Part shown: positions 54,409 to 62,500 of the stretch, in pieces
Layout of the letters: each line of letters starts with the position of its first letter
Position numbering within the stretch: the stretch's first letter is position 1
NCBI GenBank assembly: GCA_024743315.1
Contig: JANSWU010000001.1
Coordinates: 839,246-903,245 of the forward strand
Length of the DNA stretch: 64,000 bases
Direction of reading: 5' to 3'
Source: Hyphomonadaceae bacterium
Lineage (GTDB): Bacteria; Pseudomonadota; Alphaproteobacteria; Caulobacterales; Hyphomonadaceae
Notes under the pieces: model-generated
Told to the model about the DNA's origin: nothing
The model's input: the letters and a program-made list of their open reading frames with translations, nothing else
Database searches by the model: none
Program-made: the position numbers and the translations under genes

Positions 54409-55059
54409 ATGACACGTTTCTTCGCCCTTTTTGCACTCAGCCTCTCGCTATTCGGGACGGCTATGGCGGACGCTGAGCGCCCGGTTCTGGTCGAGCTGTT
54501 CGCCAATCAGAATTGCCCGGCCTGCCCAAAGGCGCATCGGACGATGAAACAGATAGAAGCCGAGCGCGATGACGTTTTCATCCTGACCTGGACGGTCAAT
54601 TATTGGGACTATCTCGGCGAGCCCGATCCAATGGCGATGCCCGCCGCCAAGGATCGCCAAATGGCCTATACGGATCGACTGTCCATCCGCGCGCCTTACA
54701 CGCCGCAAAGCTTCTATGATGGCGCCAAGGAATGTCCTGGCACGCGCAAGCGGGATATTCGTCGCAATATTAAAACCCGCCTTGATGTTCGAGATGAAGC
54801 TGCGCCGCGCCTGAACTGGGATGGTGAAGTGATCCGTGTGACCGGTAAGAGCGCGGACACTTTGGAGATCAAGCTGGTTGAGTATCTCAGCGGAGACGCC
54901 AATCAGACCGGCATGGTCAATCCGGTCACGCATGTCGAATCCCTCGGGCTTTGGATGCAAGCGGAGGAAGCGTTCGAGGTGTCCTGTAACGGCACCTGCG
55001 CGGTGTTGCTACAAGAGCAGGACACCGGCGAAGTGATCGCGGTCAAAGCCCTGAACTAA
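54409..55059 (+). CDS. DUF1223 (thioredoxin-like) secreted protein
   Basis: A 216-residue protein with an N-terminal signal peptide (MTRFFALFALSLSLFGTAMA). The mature part begins with the redox-like strand RPVLVELFANQNCPACPKAHRTMKQ; CPAC is a CxxC motif as in thioredoxin folds. The DUF1223 pattern continues with WTVNYWDYLGEPDPMA and RAPYTPQSFYDG. Two more cysteines (FEVSCNGTCAVLL) may form a disulfide. ATG 54409 with GAGG upstream is used; the earlier in-frame TTG has no site. Predicted periplasmic oxidoreductase or binding protein. Confidence 0.88.
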   Translation: MTRFFALFALSLSLFGTAMADAERPVLVELFANQNCPACPKAHRTMKQIEAERDDVFILTWTVNYWDYLGEPDPMAMPAAKDRQMAYTDRLSIRAPYTPQSFYDGAKECPGTRKRDIRRNIKTRLDVRDEAAPRLNWDGEVIRVTGKSADTLEIKLVEYLSGDANQTGMVNPVTHVESLGLWMQAEEAFEVSCNGTCAVLLQEQDTGEVIAVKALN

Positions 55060-55067
55060 ATTTGTGC

Positions 55068-55643
55068 TCATTGCTTGCGCGCGAGGGCGTCGAGCTGTTC
55101 CTGCATCGCTGCCAATTGCGCCTGCAACAAATCCATTGCGTCATCAGACTTGCTGGCGGTTCCGGATTTGCCGGTGCGCTTGGACTTGCGTGACGGGACG
55201 CCAGGCGTGAACATGCGCATCGCGTTTTCGAACATTTCCATATTCGCACGCGCTTGTTTCTCAAACATGGTGAACGGGTTGGAGCTGCCCATGGCCGATT
55301 TCCAGCGTTCCTGGCTCTCGGCAAAACTATTCATGCTCATTTCGAGCCAGGCCGGCAGCAGGCTTTGCGAACCAGCCCCATAAAAGCCAATCAGCTTGCG
55401 CAGGAAATTCACCGGCAGTGCGCCTTCACCCTTATTCTCTTTTTCAAAGATGATTTGGGTCAGCACCTGCCGTGTCAGGTCTTCGCCGCTTTTGGCGTCA
55501 ACAACTTCAAAATCAACTTCGCGCCGGACCAGATCCGAGAGGTGATCCAGCGTTACATAAGACGAGGTCGACGTGTCATAGAGACGTCGATTGGCGTACT
55601 TTTTTATAATGACGGTATCTGACGCCCCGTTCCCTTTCGCCAT
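55068..55643 (-). CDS. phaR: Polyhydroxyalkanoate synthesis repressor PhaR
   Basis: A 191-residue DNA- and PHA-binding repressor. The PHB/PHA accumulation regulator domain is at the N-terminus (VIIKKYANRRLYDTSTSSYVTLDHL, then VVDAKSGEDLTRQVLTQIIFEKE). The second half has amphipathic helices (ANMEMFENAMRMFTP, LLQAQLAAMQEQLDALARKQ) as in phasin-regulating PhaR proteins. In related bacteria it represses phasin and PHA genes when no polymer is present. It diverges from phaB across 174 bp that holds a GCAGCA/TGCTGC inverted-repeat candidate operator. Confidence 0.93.
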   Translation of the reverse strand: MAKGNGASDTVIIKKYANRRLYDTSTSSYVTLDHLSDLVRREVDFEVVDAKSGEDLTRQVLTQIIFEKENKGEGALPVNFLRKLIGFYGAGSQSLLPAWLEMSMNSFAESQERWKSAMGSSNPFTMFEKQARANMEMFENAMRMFTPGVPSRKSKRTGKSGTASKSDDAMDLLQAQLAAMQEQLDALARKQ

Positions 55644-55817
55644 GTCTTGCCCTTTCCTCGTTCAGGCCCAAAAAATCTGCTCGTTTCTTTATCGGACTTT
55701 GTTATGGTCCCCCCGACCGACTAAAGTCCGATTGCGATTGGTATCCGCAACGTGCTTACATCAAATTGAGCAGACGCAGCAAATTTAATGCTGCGCAGCA
55801 TAACGGGAGGGAGCCGC
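55644..55817. promoter_or_regulatory. phaR-phaB divergent control region with inverted repeats
   Basis: Two repeat structures stand out. First, CGGACTTT (55693-55700) and its exact complement AAAGTCCG (55723-55730) are separated by 22 bases. Second, GCAGCA-N7-TGCTGC (55776-55794) overlaps a perfect 14-bp palindrome ATGCTGCGCAGCAT (55788-55801), 17 bases before the phaB start. PhaR-type repressors in Paracoccus and Rhodobacter bind CTGC/GCAG-type repeats, so the second is the better operator candidate. -35/-10 boxes were not fixed. Confidence 0.65.
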
Positions 55818-56543
55818 ATGTCCAGAACAGCCTTAGTCACAGGGGGAACCCGCGGAATCGGGCAAGCCATCAGTGCCGGATTAAAGCAAGCAGGCTATAA
55901 GGTTGCGGCCAATTATGGCGGCAATGAAGACGCGGCCAAGGCCTGCGAAGAGGCGCTCGGCGTGCGTTGTTTCAAATTCGATGTCTCGGACTATGATGCT
56001 GTCGGCGCTGGTATCACAGACATTGAAAGTGAACTCGGTCCAATCGAGGTCGTCGTCAATAATGCCGGCATCACCTGGGATGGACCGTTTCACAAAATGA
56101 CCCAAGAGCAGTGGCAGAAGGTCATCTCAGTCGATCTCGATTCAGCGTTTAACGTGACCCGCCAAGTCTGGGAGGGGATGCGTGAGCGCGGTTTTGGCCG
56201 AGTCATCAACATTTCCTCGATCAACGGCCAGAAGGGCCAGTTCGGCCAGGTCAATTATTCGGCGGCGAAAGCCGGTCTGATTGGTTTCACCAAGGCGCTG
56301 GCCCAGGAAGGGGCCAAGAAAGGCATCACCGTCAACGTGGTCTGTCCGGGCTATATCGACACAGAAATGGTGCGCGCTGTGCCGGAAAATGTGCTGGAAA
56401 GTATCATCTCGACCATTCCGGTCGGACGGCTCGGCAAGGCCGAAGAGATTGCCTCCATGTGTACTTATCTCGCCAGTGACGAAGCCGCTTTCATTACCGG
56501 TGCAACGATGACGGTGAATGGCGCCCAATACATTGCCGGCTAA
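55818..56543 (+). CDS. phaB: Acetoacetyl-CoA reductase (SDR family)
   Basis: A 241-residue short-chain dehydrogenase. It has TGGTRGIGQAIS (cofactor binding), NNAGITWDGPFHKM, the catalytic ISSINGQKGQFGQVNYSAAKAG (Ser, Tyr, Lys) and VCPGYIDTEMV. These match NADPH-dependent acetoacetyl-CoA reductases that supply (R)-3-hydroxybutyryl-CoA for PHB. A GGGAGGGAG site precedes ATG 55818, which is preferred over an upstream frame start. It diverges from phaR. The stop overlaps the convergent thermonuclease-like gene by 4 bases. Confidence 0.93.
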   Translation: MSRTALVTGGTRGIGQAISAGLKQAGYKVAANYGGNEDAAKACEEALGVRCFKFDVSDYDAVGAGITDIESELGPIEVVVNNAGITWDGPFHKMTQEQWQKVISVDLDSAFNVTRQVWEGMRERGFGRVINISSINGQKGQFGQVNYSAAKAGLIGFTKALAQEGAKKGITVNVVCPGYIDTEMVRAVPENVLESIISTIPVGRLGKAEEIASMCTYLASDEAAFITGATMTVNGAQYIAG

Positions 56544-57307
56544 TTTTCGCTCAGGATTTCGACATGCCAGGGATGGGTGAGATCGATCTCGCCTTCCGAC
56601 ACCCAGCCGCGGATGAGCACGCGCGTTCCGACATCGAGCCCGCAGGTTGAGGCGGCGGCGCGGCGTACAGACACAATGAGGTCAGACTCCGCCAGCGTTC
56701 TGAAACAAGCTGGCGGAAAGGGCTGATTTGGTGCCAAGGGTCGAGCCGGTCCAAGCGTGGCCGAGACCAGAACGAAACCGTCCGTCTCTGGTGCCAAGGT
56801 CGCGGCGTCTTGCACCGCATAAGCGCGCTCGCGCCACAAACCTTCGCGGGTTTCCCGAGCGGCGGCCTCGAGTGCCAACAAGTCCTGCCCGCGTGCCGCC
56901 GTGCTCGGATAGAGCCGCACTCGCGCCGCCCCGCGGACGATCATCGCCTGATTGAGCCACAATTTCGGGCCCGCGCCATCAATCGTCACGACATGGGCAA
57001 GCGCCCGGTCATAGCGGTCGCGAGTCAGCCCAGGATAGAACAGTTGCACGCGCCTACCGAGGGTCAGGTCCTCCAGCACCCGCGCGCTTTCGCCGGCATA
57101 GGGCTCTGGCGCTCCGTCGCGCGGATACATGGCAGGCGCGAGGATCGAGACCAGACGCACGCTGAGCCCGGTATCGAGCACGATCGCATCGCCATCAATC
57201 ACCCGCGTCACGCGGCCGGTTTCGCCCGCCTGCATATCTGGCAGCGGCGAGGGCGCGCTGCAAGCAAAGCAAAGGAACACTGCGACGCAAAATGCCCAAC
57301 GGGCCAT
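56540..57307 (-). CDS. Thermonuclease (SNase-like) family protein with signal peptide
   Basis: A 255-residue secreted protein. An N-terminal hydrophobic stretch (WAFCVAVFLCFACSAPSP) with Cys near position 16 could be a lipoprotein-type or a plain signal peptide. The SNase-like domain follows: GRVTRVIDGDAIVLDTGLSVRLVSILAP, YAGESARVLEDLTLGRRVQLFYPG, DRYDRALAHV and ETREGLWRE. The Arg of VRLVSI and the Asp-Arg-Tyr-Asp-Arg segment match catalytic regions of staphylococcal nuclease, but the usual Glu is not clear, so activity is uncertain. A C-terminal extension (about 185-255) resembles an OB-like domain. It is convergent with phaB. Confidence 0.78.
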   Translation of the reverse strand: MARWAFCVAVFLCFACSAPSPLPDMQAGETGRVTRVIDGDAIVLDTGLSVRLVSILAPAMYPRDGAPEPYAGESARVLEDLTLGRRVQLFYPGLTRDRYDRALAHVVTIDGAGPKLWLNQAMIVRGAARVRLYPSTAARGQDLLALEAAARETREGLWRERAYAVQDAATLAPETDGFVLVSATLGPARPLAPNQPFPPACFRTLAESDLIVSVRRAAASTCGLDVGTRVLIRGWVSEGEIDLTHPWHVEILSEN

Positions 57308-57352
57308 GCTGCCTCTTCAATCTGTCCCCTTGAACCGCTAAGCTGACTATAC

Positions 57353-57426
57353 GGTCCCGTAGCTCAGCAGGATAGAGCAACAGATTCCTAATCTGTAGGT
57401 CGCGCGTTCGAATCGCGCCGGGATCG
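57353..57426 (+). tRNA. tRNA-Arg (anticodon CCT)
   Basis: A 74-base cloverleaf. Acceptor GGTCCCG pairs with CGGGATC (one G-U), D arm GCTC/GAGC, anticodon arm ACAGA-TTCCTAA-TCTGT with anticodon CCT (reads AGG), T arm GCGCG-TTCGAAT-CGCGC, discriminator G. The 3' CCA is not encoded. Located between the thermonuclease and diguanylate cyclase genes. Confidence 0.95.
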
Positions 57427-57430
57427 CCGC

Positions 57431-59188
57431 TTAATTTGACTGAACCACCTTCAACTGAGGCTTCCCGACCGCGAGCGGGCTGATCTGATTGTCATTGGCG
57501 ACCATGACACAGCCTTTGCCATTCTGCTTGGCGCGGTAAAGGGCGGCGTCGGCTTCTTCGAGCGCGGTCTTGATCTGATCCGGTCCTTCAAGCGGAAAGG
57601 AAATGCCGACACTGGCACCGATGATCAATTGTTCGCCGCGCCAAGACACCGGTTCTGACAAGCTGGAAATGATGCGTTGGGCCAAGGCGCTGACATCTTC
57701 CCGTCGGGTGCGCGTCTGGCACAGAACAACAAATTCATCGCCGCCGGTTCGGAACGGCGTCGCCTCGGGCAGGCAGAGGTGACGCAGTCGCCGCGCGACT
57801 TCCTGCAGAACAAAATCACCTGCCGCGTGGCCATAGCTGTCATTGACGGATTTGAAGCCGTCCAGGTCGATCTGCATGATTGCCAGCGGGCGGTGGCGGC
57901 CAGACTGGCTCTGGTCGATCGCCTCTTCAAACCCGAACCGATTGAGCAGGCCGGTGAGCGTGTCATGCACGGCGCGGTATTCTGACTCAGCATTCTGGCG
58001 GTGCAGGGCCCAAATGAAAGCAATTGCCGTGAGCGTGCAGAAGACCGGCAAGGCGAAATGATTGATTTCGGTATACGGCACCAGTTCGGCGGCGCGCAGG
58101 AAGATCCAGAAGGCGCCGAGCTGATTGGGGATCCAGCTCAAGACCACCAGTCCAGCCCCCTTCACGCGCTTGCGCCAGAGCAAAACAATGCCAGCAAGGA
58201 TGGCAATCGGACCGACAGTCAAGGACAGGCTGAAGGCGACGATGGCGAGTCCCATCGGGATAGGTGTTGTAAAACAGGTCAGCAAGGCCAGGCCGGTTTG
58301 TGCCTGCAGCACAAGATGCAGCTTTGGTGCGTGGCGTTTGGTGTTCAGGAATTGCGTAACAAACAGAGCGGTGGCAGCCATAGCGAGGCCCTGGAACACG
58401 AAGAGCAGGAACAGGTAATCGCCGGTCCGTTGCGGCCACAAATATGCCTTGTCGATCCCGGTCGCGGTGAGGATGTAACCCGCTGAGGCCAGACAAAACA
58501 CAGCGAACCAAAGTGAGGACCAGCGCCGCACGCCGGCAAAGGAGACCAGCCCGAGAATGGCCATGGTCACCAGGCAGCCAATCAACAGGCCGAAGATCAG
58601 GACTTCCATGGTCGACCAGCTCATCCAGGCCGCAGTGGAATAGACGCGAATGGGGAGGATCAGAACGGTATCGGAGCGGATCCTGAAATAGACATCCCGG
58701 CTGGTATTCGCCGCCAGTTCAGTCGAAACGATTGGAAACCGGCTGGCCAGGCGGTCCTGTTCCAAGCGGACGAACTGCCCGCCAGCCTGATGGCTGATTT
58801 CGCCCGCTTCAGAGACCACGTACCAGTCGATTCGATCCAGCTGGGGATATTTGATCACCACGCTGAGCGCTTTGTCCATGCCGCTGGCATTTTCGAGCCG
58901 AAGACGTCCCCAGACTGTTTTATCGTAACCTTGAAGCGATGGCACCGCGTGGTCGGGCGTCTCAAAACGAGCCTCAAAATCTCCACGCAGGACATCATCA
59001 ATGGTGGCAAAATCGGGCAGCTCAGTCGCGATTTCGATATGCGATGTCTTGGCGGTCCAGGACGTTGTGTCGGAATGAATGATAATCGACTCCGGCTGCG
59101 CAACGGCGCATGAGACTGCCGCGAGCAGCGTCAAACTCCAGAGCGTCCAGATCATCCTGATCCAGGCAAACGCAGATATCGGTCCCAT
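57431..59188 (-). CDS. 7TMR-DISM diguanylate cyclase (GGDEF)
   Basis: A 585-residue c-di-GMP-synthesising sensor. Signal peptide/first helix (WTLWSLTLLAAVSCAVA), a periplasmic 7TMR-DISMED2-type sensory domain (about 40-190, with VWGRLRLENASG, VVIKYPQLDRIDWYVV and NTSRDVYFRIRSDT), seven helices (about 195-395) and a GGDEF domain (about 415-565) with an intact TGGDEFVVL active site. The usual RxxD inhibitory site just before the active site is absent, so product inhibition may be weak. ATG 59188 follows AGGGGATGCA. The C-terminus is a short Q/N-rich tail. Confidence 0.92.
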   Translation of the reverse strand: MGPISAFAWIRMIWTLWSLTLLAAVSCAVAQPESIIIHSDTTSWTAKTSHIEIATELPDFATIDDVLRGDFEARFETPDHAVPSLQGYDKTVWGRLRLENASGMDKALSVVIKYPQLDRIDWYVVSEAGEISHQAGGQFVRLEQDRLASRFPIVSTELAANTSRDVYFRIRSDTVLILPIRVYSTAAWMSWSTMEVLIFGLLIGCLVTMAILGLVSFAGVRRWSSLWFAVFCLASAGYILTATGIDKAYLWPQRTGDYLFLLFVFQGLAMAATALFVTQFLNTKRHAPKLHLVLQAQTGLALLTCFTTPIPMGLAIVAFSLSLTVGPIAILAGIVLLWRKRVKGAGLVVLSWIPNQLGAFWIFLRAAELVPYTEINHFALPVFCTLTAIAFIWALHRQNAESEYRAVHDTLTGLLNRFGFEEAIDQSQSGRHRPLAIMQIDLDGFKSVNDSYGHAAGDFVLQEVARRLRHLCLPEATPFRTGGDEFVVLCQTRTRREDVSALAQRIISSLSEPVSWRGEQLIIGASVGISFPLEGPDQIKTALEEADAALYRAKQNGKGCVMVANDNQISPLAVGKPQLKVVQSN

Positions 59189-59567
59189 TGCATCCCCTAA
59201 TGACCAGAATCTGCTTACGCCGTCAGGGTTGAAATCACCTTTCTTGCATTGGGCGGATATGTACGAGTTTACTTACGCTTTCTTAGGGCGGACCATGGGG
59301 CGAAGGCACGCAATCGATACGCACCCTGCAGGCATCGGCAGATCATCAAGATAAGCGCTTCCCGGTTTTAATATACGCCGACAGCGTGCGATCTGACCGG
59401 TTTCTCATTCTGGGCGAATTTCAGAATTTAGTTTCAATTGCTGGACGCTAGACGCCCTCGATTGCAACCTGTTCAAACAAAGTGGGGGCGTGGTTTCTTC
59501 CGGACCGGTAAACCAGGTGAATTCCGACCGCGTGAAGTCTCCCCGCGTAGAATGAGTGGAGGACAGA
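59189..59567. promoter_or_regulatory. Intergenic region between diguanylate cyclase and giant surface-protein gene
   Basis: A 379-bp gap with no credible gene: short frames here lack ribosome sites and codon bias. It must hold promoters of both divergent genes. The stretch near 59360-59380 is AT-rich, but no exact promoter boxes were identified. Confidence 0.4.
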
Positions 59568-62500
59568 ATGTCGGGTCAAATTTTTCTCGAATCAGGCGAG
59601 CTGAGTGTCAGCGAAACCGGTGGCACCATCCTTGTCGCGATTGTCAGAACCGGTGATCTCTCGCAAGCCGCGACCGTCACGTTTGGCGTGACTTCGGATG
59701 AGGCGACCGAAGGCGAAGATTATGTCGATGCAACCGGGTCGGTCACGTTCGAACCAGGACAATCGCGTCTCCTGGTGCCGATCTCCATCCTTGATGATTT
59801 AATCGGTGAACCAACGGAAACGATCACCCTGTCTTTGATCAGCACAGATAGTGGCAGCCTGCTCGCACCGCGGACCGCCAATATTGCCATTCTGGATAAT
59901 GAAATCCCTGCCACCGACCCACCCGAGCCGGGCCTGATCTCGAACTATGATGTTCAGGAAACAACCGTGATCGACGATTTGAGCCTGCCAATCGCGGTCA
60001 GGTTCAGCCCGACAGATCCGGACATTGCATACGTGGCAGAAAAAGCGGGCGTCATCAAAACCGTGAACATGGCCACGGGTGAGACCTCAGTCTTTTTGGA
60101 CATTTCGGATCAGGTCAACAATACCGCCGATCGCGGCTTGATGAATTTCATCCTCCACCCGGATTTTGAGAATAATGGCATCTTTTATCTCTTCTATGTC
60201 GCCGATCCAGCCGATGGCACAGGCAATGCGGGTCCGGATCTGCCGAACAATCGTTTTGCTTATGTGAGCAAGTTCGAGGCGGATCCAGAAACCGGATTCA
60301 CAACCGCGATTGAAGGCAGCGAAGAGATCTTGATTGGCGGGGCAGCGACGTCTGCCGCGGACATTATCGGTGGGCAGGGCGAGGTGCGCTCGGACGTGCT
60401 TGATGGCATCGACATTCCGCCATCTGATTACGACCCGGTCACAGGTGAGGCGATCCAGGACTATATCAAATTGGATTCCTCATCGCATGCAGGCGGGGGC
60501 ATGGCGTTCGGGCCGGATGGTGCGCTCTATATCGCGATCGGTGACGGCATTGCCTTTAACTTTGTTGATCCCCGCGGGGTGAGTGTGCAGGACATTAACT
60601 CCCTGTCGGGCAAAGTCCTACGCGTCGACCCGATGACCGGGCTCGGCTTTTCAGACAATCCCTTCGCGACCGACGATCTCAGCGAGAATGCGTCAAAAGT
60701 CTATCAGCTCGGATTGCGCAATCCTTTCCGTCTGGCCTTCGACCAGAACGGGCAGATCCTGATCAGCGACACGGGCTGGAACTCATATGAGGAAATCAAT
60801 ACCGGACCGGCGGGTGCAAATTATGGTTGGCCATTCTATGAAGGCGGCGACAATGGCGTGATCGTTGAAACCGGGGGGTATAACGATTTGCCGGAAGCGG
60901 ATGCGTTTTATGCCGCCGTGGCCGCGGGCGAGATTATCATCACTTCTGCGTTCCGGGCCTTTTCTCACAGTTCCAGCGATCCTGGATTCCAGGTCCAAGC
61001 GATCACTGGGTCGTCCACCATCTATACGGGTGGTCGGTATGAGGGCGTGTTCGACAATCATTATTTTTTCGCAGATTTCTCCGGCAATGAAGTCTATGCG
61101 GTGGACACGAATGATCGTCGCGACATCACATTCTTGGGGTCGATTGATGGCTTCCGTGGCCCGGTAGAATTTACCCAGGACGGCCAAGGCTACCTCTATT
61201 ATGTGGACATTGTCGGGGGCCGGATTGTCCGGATCGATGATATTATCGAAACCGGTGGGGCGACGATTATTGCGACGCCGGCCACCGAGAATCTCGAGGG
61301 CAGTGCCGGCAATGACATCTTCATCTTCGCCCCAGGCTCATCGACCACAACCTTCCTGGATACGATCATCTCGTGGCAGCTTGGCGACCTGATTGACCTG
61401 ACCACGCTTGGCCTGACGCTGGATGATCTTGAGTTTCGCTTAGTGGCCGGTGGGTCGCGGATGAACATCGCGGCCGGGACCGGACCGGATGATTTCCAGG
61501 TGGAGATCAATCTTAACGGATTCACGCAGGAACAAATCATTCAGGCGCTGATCTTTGATCCGGCTGATTTGCCGGATGACGCGAACGTGCGCCCGCCCAT
61601 CGCCTCAGATGATGTGGTCGAGGTACAAACCGGATCAGAGGTGATCTTCAATGTCTTCAGCAATGATATTGATCCCAATAATGATGCCTTTTCCCTGATC
61701 AGCTTTACCCCGCCAAGCAATGGCGTTTTGGTCGATCTTGGCGACGGCGACTTCACCTTCATCTCGGCAGATGGCTTTATCGGTGAAGCCCTGTTCACCT
61801 ATACGATCGAAGATGAGACGGGACTGCAAGACAGTGCGACCGTGGCGGTCCGCGTCACGCCGGACGATCCTAGTGTGATCAACCATATCTTTGCCGGCAA
61901 GGATGTCATTGAAATTCTCGTTGGCACGGACGGCCCGGACAATTTCTTCTTCCTGCCCGGAACTTCCACGTCCAGCCAGACCGACACCATTCCGAACTTT
62001 TCTCCCGGCGACACGATTGATCTCCGGGCGCTTGGAATTGAGGAAGGCGATCTGGAAGTACGCTTGGTTGGAGGCGGCTCAATCCTGAAGCTGATCGAGG
62101 GTTTTGACGCCGAGCAATTCCAGGTCAAAATCCCGCTGAGCGAGGTTTCATCTGAGCAGGTTCTGGCGTCGATTCTGTATGCGTCAGAGAGCCCACCGCC
62201 TCCGCCTCCGCCGCCTCCGCCGCCAACGGCGCCCGAAGCTGTTAATGACGAAGTCAGCACCGAGCAGAACACCGCCGTGCAATTCGACGTCCTCGCCAAT
62301 GATAGCGATGTAAACGGAGATCCATTAAGCGTTGTTGCCGTTACCGAACCGACAAACGGATCCTTGGCCGATCTTGGGGGTGGCGTGTTCGAGTATACGC
62401 CCGATCTGGAATTCACCGGGATTGATACGTTCACTTATACGGTCAGCGACGGCGCACTCACCTCGGACGCGACAGTGATGATTGATGTCACACCGCCACC

